Of a stretch of DNA of 64,000 bases, positions 32,189-44,558 are shown one piece after another. Origin of the DNA: Melampsora larici-populina 98AG31. Its lineage: Eukaryota > Basidiomycota > Pucciniomycetes > Pucciniales > Melampsoraceae. The DNA lies in the NCBI RefSeq assembly GCF_000204055.1, contig NW_006768782.1, positions 590,467 to 654,466 on the forward strand. The letters run 5' to 3'. Every line of letters begins with the position of its first letter. Within the stretch, counting starts at the first letter, position 1. The position numbers and the translations under genes are program-made. Under the pieces are notes generated by a model. The model searched no databases. It had not been told where the DNA came from and saw only the letters and a program-made list of their open reading frames with translations.

Positions 32189-35100
32189 ATGTCATTGCGC
32201 CGAAAAAAGGATGATTTGCTTCCAGCAAACCAGTTGAAAAAACCCAAGATTAAGTCAACTCAATCCTCTCAGATGTTATCAGAATGGGATAAAATTGAAG
32301 AGGATTGGTGTGAACAAAGATGTAATTCACTTAGCCGCGGACTGATTCAAATGGAAGCTCCTAAGCCATCCAGGCCATCTACCAGTGCTCTCAATCTTTT
32401 CGATGTGTACAATGATGGCAATGAAAACGACTTTGAAAATCAGTTTCCAGTTGACAATGACGAAGATGATGATCCTCTCTCTGACATATCAGAATCGGAA
32501 GCCGAATCGGTCGATTCACACGATTCCGAACAATCAATTGCTTCAGGTCCCGGAACTGGGTGTGTAGTCACTGCTGTGACTGGCGATAACAACCAAAAAC
32601 GTCGAATCCGTGAGGAGAGACAATGGCAGGAGGTGATTGAACCCATGTTCAAAGCCTATATGCTATGTAAACAGCTCACACTCAACTGGAGTCGCGCTGT
32701 CACATGGGATTCTGACTGGAAAGAAGATTGTCGATGCTCGGCGGCAAAGAAACGTATCCGGCACCTGGAGATGATGGACATAATGAGTAACTTCATACCT
32801 TTAGAAATACTGGAATTTCTTAAGTCATAATATTAACGATGTTCTTTTCCTTAATCTTGACAGCTCATACGACTCAACGTGTAGAGTTCTGCTCGTGCCA
32901 ACCTGACCAAGTCCGGCTGATCCTAATGGGATACATTGGTGGAACCCCAGTTCATCCATAAATGGCATTCTCGTTGCGACTTCTCCGGCTACACGATATC
33001 ATATGGAAATTCTGCTGCGTTCGAACGCATCCATTTGCACAGGCGCTTGATGATTTTCACCGACCTGTACGCGAGTTCAAGGACGACATCACCCAACAGG
33101 TTTGTTTTATATGTTGTTTTTTGTTACATTTCGAATCTAACTGAGAATTTTTAATCAGCCACGAAGATGGGGGCGATCACTTTCTTGCGCAGTAGATGCA
33201 TACAGGCGTCTGAATCAGCTGAAGCAAGACCTAGAGTTCCGAGCCATGGAGCTATCCAAGAAAGAAAAACTAGGCTCGAATTGCCCGCGCTGTTTTGGAA
33301 ATAACATATATCCTAAAGTGGAAAAGGAACCCGATTACATAGTTTGTATCGACGGTAACTTCCAGCAAAGAAGACATAAGTCCGCCAGTGTTGAGGTCAG
33401 CGAGATACCAATTCGTTATCCAAACCTCTTTCTTCATGAAAATGAGATCAAGCAGTGGGAAATGTTGCATAGTGGCTCTTCGAAAGATTCACCGGTAAGT
33501 CATGATCAATTTTCTTGTTGTCATTTTTTAAGCTGATATCATTCATTCACTTAGGACCCTTGCACACAGATGCACACTTCCGCCAACGATTCACGGACTG
33601 CCTCTACGTGGCGTGCCTGTGATGACACGGGTCTTTTAGCCATGGTGTGTCGCCATGACCACGTGTTGACCTTTGTAAACATTGTTCAGAGTGGCGAGAA
33701 GTAGGGTCTCATCAGTATCTCTTACTCTCGCTTGTATCTTATGAGCACTTATTTACTTGCTTACATTTGTTCAGATCATATTTTGCTCATACTCTCATTG
33801 ACTGGTTAATCAAGCAGTTGGATGAGGCAGATTCTGAAGTTGCAATACTCTATGACATCGGATGCAACACTGAGAAAGGTCTTGTGAGAGTTGAGTATTC
33901 TTATTAACATTCGATTTTATCCATGATGATCTGAACTAATAAATTCCAATCATCCAGCATAACCTCTTTGAACTCAAAAGATCAAAAAACCGGCTCAAAT
34001 TTGGGACGAGTGTATTTCATGCTTATGTACATAGTTGGAGTTGCCAATTGGATTACAACCCAAGATTGAATATCGGGTGGGGATTGTCAGATGGCGAGGG
34101 TTGTGAGCGGTGTTGGTGTAAGTTGTGTAAGTTGGTTGCTGCTCTAAGATATTCGACAAAGCAGCATCAAATCGATGCACTGGATCTCAAAGCGGCACAT
34201 GAGAATGTTGTCTTGCGGACAAACTCTGGTAAAGCACTGATCATCTCCTTTTTTTGTGCTTTAGACTGATATATTTTCTTGATACCAGTTCATTCGTGCC
34301 TGGACAAATTGGGAACAGCTGAGAAAACTCGGTCAGAAAAGCTACTCATTCTCGATGAGCTTGAAACAAAGCATGGGCATACACATGCCTATTTCGCAGC
34401 TCAGTGGGATCGTCAAAAGAAAATTCAGGCGGAGGTAATGGGTGACACAAATGTACAGCAATTGGAAAATCTGATTGAGGAGTTGAACGAATATGAAGAA
34501 GAGCTGAGAGAAGCCAAGTTTGTACACATTTCCACTCTCTGTATTGTTATGCGTAGCTGATATGATGTGTCAACCGTGTCCAGAGAGAAGATGAACTATC
34601 TACGCAGGCGTCGACGGAGAACTCCTGCAGAAAACAGGACGCTGGCAGGCTTGCCTGGACACATCACTTTCCTGGAAGAGGAAGTAGAACGTGTATCAAT
34701 GGAACTTGGTGGCGATATGTTTCGAAATATTCCAGAAGCCTCAGGTAAACATTCATTCACAATAGTTAATTTTTGACAAACTTACTTATATTTTTATTAC
34801 CAGACGAATGCGGGCGTTTGTTGATACAGGTGAAACTGGCAAAATCGAACCTATATGAGGCAAAGGTGGGAATTATCGAATTGGCCAAGAAATGGGAATC
34901 AGGTTCGTGATTAGCTTTCAATCATCCACGCTAAAGACAGCAGATGAAATTGGTATTTGTGCTATCTCAGGTACCTCGATGCAAGATCGCATGAAGGGTA
35001 TGATGAATACTAAACAGAAGTTATTCAAGAAGAAATGGAAAACATTCTATGATCTTGTCGAAGATTATAATGTTTCCTATCCCAGCGACAATCCATTAAT

Positions 35101-35721
35101 TAATTACACACTCGAGGAATCAAAAGCTTTGCCACTTGATGACTCCTTTTGGAACTTCGGGCATCTTTCACACCCTGATGAAGATTGGGCTACGGATGCA
35201 GATACCCAGAAAGGAATCCAAGCTTATTTGATGTACTGTCGCTCTGAGGAGGAATTGCGGAGAATCTCACATGAAGTACGACAAATTTTAAGGTGGTCTC
35301 TTGCAATGGATGCAAAGATTCAGAAAGTTTTGACGCTTTCAAACTCAAGTAGGTGTATAGTTCTAAATACGACACATCCGTCTTTCAACTCAGAGTGAAC
35401 TGATGATACTGATCATTCTACTAATGATTCGATTTTGAAACCAATTTAGGCTGGGACCCAACAGCAGAAGCTCTGCCAATCAACTTAGTCACAGGTAATA
35501 CATATGCGCGTATGACAAAGACAGCTTGGAATGACTGTACCAACGTCTTGCAGTCTTTGTACAACGGCATATTCCTTGATCATGCACGACTGATATTTAG
35601 ATGGGACTCCCACCTCCTGTCCTTATTGCATCGCACCCGCAGCTATTGTCAAGCAACAATTGCTGACAATAATGCTTTAGAGTTGAAGTGGAGGGATATG
35701 CTACGTAGGATTTTATCATGA
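32189..35721 (+). pseudogene. KDZ-family transposase, copy 1 (11 exons, one TAA stop)
   Basis: Exons 32189-32786, 32864-33099, 33159-33494, 33555-33700, 33775-33883, 33958-34228, 34289-34517, 34584-34744, 34804-34902, 34971-35348 and 35450-35721 join in phase to 944 codons. An N-terminal CxC1-like cysteine signature is visible (DWKEDCRCSAAKKR, then FCSCQPDQVRLI). Catalytic RNase H-fold motifs follow: VCIDGNFQQRR, CDDTGLLAMVCRHDH, LYDIGC and GLSDGEGCERCW, with the acidic residues kept. The C-terminus is charged and probably coiled. The only defect is TAA at 32959-32961, where the family often has Gln or Lys (CAA to TAA). Could be revived by one base or be a recent casualty. KDZ elements are widespread in basidiomycetes. 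Confidence 0.9.
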
Positions 35722-36189
35722 TATAATGTATTTTCAACTTGTTACTTACTGTTACCGCAATACTTGAAGAATGATTGAGATTTTTCATTGATGCAAATAG
35801 GGAAGTATGACATAGCAAGAAAGTGATCTATTAACAACACGGATGAGGTTGGGCGAGATTGGTGGGTGAGGAAGTGAGAATTTTGTCTCAGGGCAAAATC
35901 GGTGGGTGAGGAAGTGAGAATTATGTCTTGAGGAAGTCAGATGAGGGCAGATGAGAACCCCCTCGAGAATTTGAAGGTGTAGGCTTTTTAACAGATGTGT
36001 ATGAAGGAGTGCAGATGACTACAGATGAGTTTGCCCCTTGCGTGTGATGTTACGTTTAATCATTAATTATAACATATATGTACATGTATATATTCATTCA
36101 AGGGCTCATCTGGGCTTGTATCCAGATGAGTTTGCCCCTGCATTGCGATGTTACGTTGATACACAGGTCATGAGTGGAGTTCACAACAG
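35722..36189. other. Subterminal region right of KDZ gene 1
   Basis: It contains direct repeats of GGTGGGTGAGGAAGTGAGAA (near 35860 and 35900) and two AGATGAGTTTGCCCC motifs that mirror the minisatellite on the left. No gene. Confidence 0.5.
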
Positions 36190-36628
36190 ATGAATCTGTG
36201 AGTTGGCGCCAGATTCCTCTGCTACAATTACAGCTACAGCGACAGCCATGACTGTAGCAGATGAATCTGGCTACAACATTTAGATTCCATCTGCGGTCAG
36301 ATATGGCCAGATTCGGCCAGATGAGCTCAACTATGGCTGATATTGGTTTTCCTTGCACTGTGACAGGATAACAAGGTGTTGGTATTGTGTAGGGACTTTG
36401 ATGGTCTTTATGGCATTGATCTTGGTGTTCAAGACATGCCTAATCACTCATGAAGTGAGGGTTCAACAGTTGTACTTTTGAAAAATTTGATGAGTTGATT
36501 CAAAAAAATTTCTCAGATGACTCTGTCGAGTCTGGTCTCATCTGCCAGTGGGTTTTCGGCCACAAGCCGATGATAAGGTACTACATTATCTTCGGGTCGA
36601 GGCCGGACTTTCTGTGTGCCACAGGTGG
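36190..36628 (+). repeat. Right inverted terminal region of the composite element
   Basis: Inverted copy of 24419-24840, ending CACAGGTGG at 36628. It includes the same 40-codon frame on the plus strand as seen inverted at the left. The similarity stops abruptly at 36628 where foldback sequence begins. Confidence 0.75.
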
Positions 36629-36639
36629 ATCCAAAGCGC

Positions 36640-38540
36640 TCAATGAAAGATGTCCACATTATAGGAAATGTCCCAAAAAGGCTCAAACTCGATGTGTTGA
36701 CACAAAAAGTGTAATTTTGACATTTAAGTCATCATTTGAAGTTGAATAAGTGGAGATATGAGCATAAGTCAATAATGAAATGCTTCCAGAGTGTCGGAAA
36801 TCATATTTAACAGAGACCCAAATGGCCAGCTTCCCACATTGAAGATGTGGGAAGCTGGTTTTTGAGTGTGAGCTGGACACACAAGGTGTAATTTTGACAT
36901 TGAAGTCAACATTTTAGGTTTTCATCATTGGCTATGAGCAAAAGCCAATGATGAAATCTTTCTAGAGTGGAGGAAAACCCATTCAAAAAATACCCAAATG
37001 GCCTGCTTCCCACATATTCATTGTGTTTAGGTGTTTTTTTAGTGTGAGCGGAACACAAAAAGTGAACTTTTGACATTGAAGTCAACATTGTAATTTTGAC
37101 ATTGAAGTCAACATTTGAAGTTGAAGATGTGGAGATATGAGCAAAAACCAATAATGAAATCCTTCCAGAGTGTAGGAAAGCATATTTACCAAATATGCTT
37201 TCCTACACTTCCCACATCTTCATTGTGTTTAGGTGGCTTTTGAGTGTGAGCGGGACACAAAAAGTGTACTTTTGACATTGAAGTCAACATTTGAGGTTGA
37301 AGAAGTGGAGATATGAGCAAAAGCCAATGATGGAATCTTTCCAGAGTGTAGGAAAGCATATTTGACAAAGACCCAAATGGCCTATTTCCCACATCTGCAT
37401 TGTGTTTAGGTGGCTTTTGATTGTGAGCAGGACACAAAAAGTGTAGTTTTGACATTGAAGTCAACATTTGAGGTTGAAGAAGTGGAGATATGGGCAAAAG
37501 CCAATAATGAAATCTTTCCAGAGTGTAGGAAAGCATGTTTAACAAAGATCCAAATGGCCTAATTCCCACATCTTCAATGTGTTTGGGTGGTTTTTGTGAC
37601 ACAATTTGCATCAGAAACATTGGAAACAGGGATATGATAAATTCCATGCAACTCCGGTTGTGATGTCTTGCCTCCAAAGTGGCACTAAATTTATCACACT
37701 CCTCTAAATTGTGAGAGATAGGCACAATGCTCCTGTTGTGACTATTCTTTCCTACACTTTGGAAATATTTCATTATTGACCTTTGGTCATATCTTCACTT
37801 CTTCAACTTCAAATGTTGACTTGAGTGTGAGCGGTACACTTTTTGTGTCCCGCTCACACTCAAAAAACAACTAATCACATTGAAGATGTGGGAAATAGGC
37901 CATTTGGGTCTTTGTTAAGTATGCTTTCCTACACTCTGGAAAGATTTCATTATTGGCTTTTGCTCATATCTCCACTTGGTCAACCTCAAATGTTGACTTC
38001 AATGTCACAACTACACTTTTTGTGTCCTGCTCACACTCAAAAGCCACCTAAACACAATGAAGATGAGGGAAATTGGCCATTTGGGTCTTTGTCAAATATG
38101 CTTTCCAGCACTCTGGAAAGATTTCATTATTAGTTTTTGCTCATATCTCCACTTCTTCAACCTCAAATGTTGACTTCAATGTCAAAACTACACTTTTTGT
38201 GTCCCGCTCACACTCAAAAGCCACCTAAACACAATGAAGATGTGGGAAATAGGCCATTTGGGTCTTTTTCAAATATGCTTTCCTACACTCTGGAAAGATT
38301 TCATTATTGTTTTTTGCTCATATCTCCACTTCTTCAACTTCAAATGTTGACTTCAATGTCAAAAGTACACTTTTTGGGTAAAGCTTACACTCAAAAAACA
38401 CCTAAACACATTGGTATTGGGTTGATTTGGCACAGTGCACAAAAGTAAACATTTTTCCCTATGATGTGGAGATCTTTCATTGTGCTCTTTTCCCCATAGC
38501 TCTACATCTTCACCTTAGAAATGCCAGGTCAAAATCAAAG
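36640..38540. repeat. Head-to-head tandem array: 178-bp units in a giant hairpin
   Basis: The units carry GACATTGAAGTCAACAT, GTGGAGATATGAGCAAAAGC and CCCAAATGGCC. On the left arm they read in one direction (for example near 37092, 37268, 37446) and on the right arm as complements (near 37986, 38164, 38342), spaced 178 bp apart. The centre is about 37600-37820. A short hairpin CCAGCTTCCCACAT/ATGTGGGAAGCTGG is at 36829-36861. The long frames are repeat artefacts. Confidence 0.85.
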
Positions 38541-39126
38541 CTTGTACTATTTACAAGTGGATTTATTATTCAAGTTTGATCACTTGAATAACTTTTTGTA
38601 GCACACAAAAGAACCAATTTTCATGTTTGATTTGTTATACCTGATAAGATGTAAACTTTACTTTTAAGAGAGAGTCAAGTATTAATCTGGCAACAGGCGT
38701 TGAATTGCCTCTTCGAAATATTATTTCACATCAATTTTGTTATCTTAAGATGGTGGTAAATATATTACCCTAATCATATGTTAACCACACACTCATGTCA
38801 CATCAACATAAGATCAGATTTTAGTTACTTCAAACAGGTGTTTGCTTGCTCATGGATGGATTGATTGATTGATAGCATGACATAAGTACAGATGTTGTAG
38901 TTCTTGTTGTTGTTGGAAGTTTGTGCTGGATCCATAGGCTCGTTGTGCAAGGAAGTTTCCTGGATTAAAAGGGAAATTATGATAACTCCAAAGGCATGTT
39001 ATGTATGTGACATAGGCACTTAGAGACTTCTTCATGTACCAAGTGAGTAACCCAATACACATTCTAAGCGAGTAACCCAGTACACATTCCACATCTCATC
39101 GCACCTACAAGTCAAATTGACTGAAC
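38541..39126. other. Upstream region of KDZ gene 2, no gene seen
   Basis: AT-rich sequence without a convincing frame. It presumably holds the promoter and leader of the transposase gene starting at 39127. Confidence 0.4.
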
Positions 39127-42115
39127 ATGCCGAAATTCACCGGAGTCCACCAACCTTTCAATCCCAACAAGCCATACTGGTGCAAGGACAACCCAAAGAC
39201 CGATCTGCAGAAGAGATATTTTGAGAAAATGGCCAACGCGGTCAAAGGTTGCAAGAAGCGCCAACAAGGGACCTTAAACAACAACCGCCAAGATCAGAAT
39301 CCGGACGAAGGGCCACAGAGGTTCGAGGAAATGCTCCCGGATGGCTTCGATCATAACGATCTCGATCCCGGACCCGATTTTATTGAGGAGATTCATCAAG
39401 CTCGCCTGGAGGACGAAAGACGTGAACGTGCTTTGGCATTGGAGAGGGCGTCCCAAGAGATGTTTGCCGCTTACATCAGATGTTATCTCAAAACCAGTGA
39501 ATGGGGTGATCTATTGACATGGGACTGTGATCACAAACCACTGTGTACATGTCATCCAAATCAAAGGCGTGAAAGGAATGTGGACCTAGTCGATATTTTA
39601 AGTTAGTCAAATCTCACCTAAATCATTGTGAAACCAAACTGACGACCTGCTTCTGTACCCAAGCGCGACGGAAAGCGCTCATCCAATTTTGTTCTTGTCA
39701 ATTCAACAATCAAACTCGACTGATTTACATGGGGTATATTGGAGGCTCCCCAAAATACCCCCAGACAGCATTTTCCATAAGGCTGCTGCAATTCTATCAC
39801 ATCATCTGGAAGTTCTGTAGCACTCGACTAGGACCTTTTGCACGAGCACTGGACGAGTTTCTGGACGCTTGGAATCCTCTGATACTTACCAAGAACGAGG
39901 AGGTGAGTGAGAATTAGCCCTATTTGAGTCTGTTGGCCTCAACTAACACATCTCACATGTTAGCCTCGGCGATGGCAAACACCTTTGTACTACGCTATAG
40001 ATGCATATCGGCAGATGGTCGCCATGTCCGAAATCGCGCTCGACTTGGAGCTGAATCTCACCCCAATTGACAAGCTTGCGGAAAACTGCCCTTGGTGCTT
40101 TGGCCCCCCCGTGGAAAACACCGAACATCCTTTAGAACCTGACATTGTGGTCTGCATGGATGGGAATTTCCAGCATCGACGGCACCTAGCTGCGGGGACT
40201 AAGCAAGCCAAGATTCCCATGAAGATGCCATTGTTATTTATGCCTGAAGAGAAAGTAAACAGGATGGAGAGCCGACTTGCAGGGCATGCAGATGACGACT
40301 TTGTGAGCTGTGCCTTCCACTTCCAGCTTGCTAATGTATATCAAGAAGCTGATAAAGCAACATCGTATAGCAAGCGTGTGCGGATCAGCATACTGCAGCA
40401 AATGATAAGCGTGGTAAAGGCCACTGGGGGGGCTGTGATGAGACGGGCCTTTTTGGTATGGCATGTCGCCATGACCACCCTCTCCGATTTGCCAACATCA
40501 GGCAGAGCGGCGAAAAGTGAGTGGGAGAGGTCAAAATAATAGCTGTTTGACGTTTTTAATGACACTGCAACCATATCTTTTAGGTTGCATTACAGCTACA
40601 CTCTCATCGAATGGATACTGGACATGACCCGCTCCCATGGGATGACTCCACGTTGTGTAGGGTTTTTGTACGACATTGGTTGTACCATTATGGCCGGAAT
40701 TGAAAAAGTGAGTGCATCATACTGTGAATATGCTATTGCCCTGTTTCAATCCTTCACCGCCGCCTTTCAAAATCTCACCTTGACATCCTGACTAATCTGT
40801 GCACAAACCCAATTTTTCAGCGTGGAATGTTCCAAGAGGATCTCAACGCCGGTCGATTGAAGTTTGGCACCAGCGTTTTCCACGCATATGTGCATCGCTG
40901 GACATGTCAGCTACAATGGAATCCCAGACTCAATCAGGGGTGGGGTCTTTCTGATGGAGAAGGTGAAGAGAGGATATGGTCAGGACTTGGTCCGCTTGTT
41001 GCGCCCCTAAGATACGCTACCCCGCAGCACCGGGTTAATGCCATCAATATCCGCTCGGCCCATTTTAACACATGCCTTCGTCACGAGGCCGGTACATTAC
41101 CGTTTATAAGATCATGCTATGCCTGCTGACCAAAAGTGGACTTGCCTCTGTACACAGTGAAACATCTTTGAAGAAAGAAGGAAGAAGCCAGGAAACGACT
41201 TGCGACAGCAGAGGCATGTCTCAGAACTCTGGAAGTTCCGATAGTGGCTGAAGGCTTTCCTGGCCATAATGTACACTTCTATGAGGCGCAGTGGGTTGCG
41301 CAAAGAGTCAGACAGCTCGATGTAATGACCGAGACAACAAAACAGAAAAGGGAAAAGCTTCGAATATTGTTGGGAATGGAGGAGCAGCTGGTGATAGCTC
41401 GGTCAGTGCTATTTATTAATATTTTCAATAGTTCATGTGGCGACTGGATCTGATATTGTATTAATGTTTAACCAGAGGTCAACTGCGCAAACTTCAAGCC
41501 CAAACCAGGAGGGCAAGGACTCAAGCTGAAAATAACGAGCTCCTGGCACTCCCTGGGTCAATAGTAGATATCGAACAACAAATAGAAGCAATGGCGGCGG
41601 CTCTTGGAGGGGCTGAGTTTTGAGCTCTGACAGACACCAAAGGTACAGTCCAAATACATTTAATGATCATTACATCATATAGTTGATAAGTGGGTCATAT
41701 GATATGGACAGGCAATAAGGCAAATGCAGCTCTAGCTATCTCCCTTGCGCGTGACATGTTGTATGAAGCAAAAGTGGGGCTTGTCGAATGCAGGCTTCGT
41801 CGTCATCTCTCTTCAGGTGAGGGAGTTGGTACTAGTAACGCCTTTGATCCTTTCTCATTGGTTCTAAATCAACCACAGGCACCAGAGAATCACAGCACCA
41901 GTCTCGCCAACACAGCGATAAGACCAGGAATCTACTGAACAAGTACAATACTTATGCACGCCGAGTGCGTAAGTTTCGAACGGATTACCGCAGAGGTCCA
42001 AAGATCGAACTTCCAGACTATGAGACCGTCCTGGGTATGGAAATGGAAGATCCGTTTTGGAAACGTGGTGAGGTGGATGAAGATGATCCACAAGCACCTG
42101 AATATCATAATAGTT
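39127..42115 (+). pseudogene. KDZ-family transposase, copy 2, N-terminal ten exons
   Basis: Exons 39127-39601, 39664-39902, 39964-40302, 40371-40516, 40584-40707, 40821-41091, 41158-41401, 41476-41642, 41712-41816 and 41881-about 42115. Exon number and phases match copy 1, and exons 4 (146 nt) and 6 (271 nt) have identical lengths. Motifs: the CxC-like stretch HKPLCTCHPNQRRERN and QFCSCQ, VCMDGNFQHRR, CDETGLFGMACRHDH, LYDIGC and GLSDGEGEERIW. In-frame TGA codons lie at 41169-41171 and 41621-41623; the latter replaces an Arg seen in copy 1 (FRN). After 42115 the frame dies inside exon 10; the C-terminus resumes at 58240. Probably split by a 16-kb insertion. Confidence 0.87.
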
Positions 42116-43315
42116 AAACGACGGACGGCTTCGCTTACAAAACCTCGAACAAAACTCATTTGACCCCCAGTATTAGAGTTTTGCTCCGAATCAGAAACCC
42201 CTTTTAGTCGATTGACACTGCAAATTATACCCATCGGTACCTCATTTATCCACCCGACAATTATCTACCCGATGTACCTTCCTCCTCCTTCCTCACATCT
42301 TCAAAAGCCCACTTCGACTCTCGAGCAATCAGTCTTGCCCCACGAACTACTCTCAAGATACACAACCGGTCACCGCTTGGTATACTACAGTACGATTCAT
42401 GTATTGATGCCCGTCCTCAGTGTAGTTGTACAGTGATCTGTAATTGTTTTTACATATCATCAAGCCGGCCAGTTTCGAACTAACCAACAGGTCGTTTACA
42501 AACTTCGGACCTCAGATAAGTCACACGAATATCACTTTTAGTATCATCTTCACTGGATCATATTCTGACGCTTCTTCCCTATTTGATTGACTCCGCATTG
42601 GTTACCGACAGTCGGTGGCTTGATTTTAGCCCGGGCCCATTCGAAATGTCCAATAGGGGTATGAACTTTCAATTATGGCGACCTTCAGAGATTGTGTTTT
42701 GTAGTGAACATCTACCAGGCTATCACCGGTGAGTAACAAAAGTATTAGAAGAGTATGAATCCTCTTTGCTAATTAAGATTTTCATACCGCATTAGTTAGA
42801 GGTTGATGCCGATTACAGGCGCTGGGCAGTCGTTGAACAACCCTATTCAATATCTTATACCCGGCCATTTGGAAATTCCCAACACGGGTCCCGTGACGTG
42901 ACCCATCCCCACTGTCACGTCTCAGCTTCGCAATCTTCGAAGATGGTTTTTTGTAGTGAATATTAACCAGTAAGCAACATTTTTTTCACCAGGGTATGAA
43001 GCCATCTTTGCTAAGTAAGATATTCATATTGCTTATCCATCTTGATATCCAGGTTAGTGCTGGATTGTGACCATCACTGGGTCAGACTAGGCCACGAGTC
43101 CTTCAATAATTAGGGTCCCTGCAATTTCTACCTTTTTCGATGATACATGACTTCAAAGCATATGTGGAATATAAATAGTGCAGAACATTTGTACGTTTCA
43201 CATTCCTCAAGCCTTCAAACTTCCCGAAGCTAACAATCATCTGATACCATACTCAAAAAAATCTATAATTCCGTGACTCTTACTTTCAAAACATAACCCA
43301 AAATCTAATATCATT
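42116..43315. other. Left part of the insertion, no gene
   Basis: Two diverged copies of a block of roughly 200-240 bp are visible (about 42600-42830 and 42830-43070), sharing TTTGTAGTGAA, ACCAG and CTTTGCTAA motifs. No coding frame is convincing. Confidence 0.4.
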
Positions 43316-44558
43316 ATGAGCCAATCTACCTTTCATGGACTTTATGTATCTGGATTGTTTGAAGTTGAGGAGAAGGTACGACCTCGCTCTGGATTTTCAC
43401 TCCTTTTTTCTTTACTTTTTATTCACTCTCATTTTCTTGATTAGACATCTCCCGAGAACGGGTGGCGCTCTGAGTGGCAAACCTACACTGTATCAATTGT
43501 TTGCACTGGTGCCAATCGTGACCACCGACTGTTGTACGAAATCCAAGCCAAAGGATTCAGTGCCGCTCAATTTTGGCTCTGGCAAGATAACATCTACTTC
43601 TTACGGGGGTCTTTCTTTCCTTCGAACTCCTCAACAACCAGTCAAGATCAATTGATCTTTGAGGGGAGCGAGGCTATATTGTTAGCTCAGGCCGACGACT
43701 TTCTAGGTGAAACCATCAATTCTGTCGGTATCACCGGTGTAGGTGTTGTACTCGAGAAGAAGACGATTGTCGAGGCGTGCTGTCAATATCTCAAGAAGGT
43801 GGGTGCCACGGAGGACCCCTTAAGCACTGTTGTGACTGTTCAGCACTCCAAATATCATCCTACTGTAAGTACTTGACTCTACCTTTTTCCAATCTGTAGC
43901 TAATTTTCGATCTTTCTTGCATTAGCTGAAGGCTACAAAAACTTCGAAAGTAGAATATCTTATTCGTCCCAGCCCCAACCTGTCCGGCATTGCCTCTATC
44001 ATCAAACCCGGGCGCGAGTGTCAAATCCATGGTTTTATCAAGGATTTTAATGAAGCAACTTCGTCCTATGTTGTTGTTGTGAGTATCTCTGACTTCTATC
44101 TTTCTCTTTCTGTATCTTGAGCTGATTGAGTAGAACAACAGGTGAATAAGGTCTTCCTCACTGACACCTTTTCAGACCCCGATGACAAGACCAAACCCAA
44201 AATTGGGCTTCCTGAGTCCGCTTCTAAGAAGCCAATGAAGTATGTTTTTTATCAGCTCAATGCTCTTTAAAACTATGGCTGACTTACAAAAAATAGATTC
44301 AAACCCAAAAGAGTTGGCGCAGAATTCAAGTCGCCCCTTCCAACTTCAGCCTCAGCCTCAAATGCTGCGCTCGACACTCCAGACACGTCCTTCTCCACAG
44401 TTTCGAGCAGTATCGCCAGTACTTCCAAGAATCCGATTCCCTGCAACTTTGACGACTTGAGCAGTTTACCAGCTCCGCCTGCCAAGAAGAAAGCACGTTG
44501 TCAACCCAAAAGAAAGGCGTCTAACCCCGCTCCCGTTGAAGGATCTGAAGAGTATTAG
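43316..44558 (+). CDS. Five-exon cargo gene, possible OB-fold DNA-binding protein
   Basis: Exons 43316-43375, 43445-43864, 43926-44078, 44142-44239 and 44297-44558 join in phase to 330 residues. All introns are GT-AG. The N-terminal 200 residues have alternating hydrophobic strands (GLYVSGLFEVEEK, QTYTVSIVCTG, NIYFLRGSFFPS, FVGE-like FLGETINSVGITGVGVV). The C-terminus is Ser/Pro-rich and ends in a basic patch KKKARCQPKRKAS that could be a nuclear localisation signal. The strand pattern and location 1.5 kb upstream of a Helitron helicase suggest a single-strand-binding accessory protein, as plant Helitrons carry RPA-like genes. That is inference; I cannot assign a family. The frame has no stops, in contrast to neighbouring elements. 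Confidence 0.7.

Noticed and set aside
36906..38448. Frames with repeated LHFLCPAHTQKPPKHNEDVG motifs
   Set aside because: They translate the 178-bp tandem unit on both hairpin arms and are repeat artefacts.
40234..40574. Minus-strand frames over KDZ exon 4
   Set aside because: They are antisense to exons supported by the CDETGL and CRHDH motifs and by matching exon lengths in copy 1.
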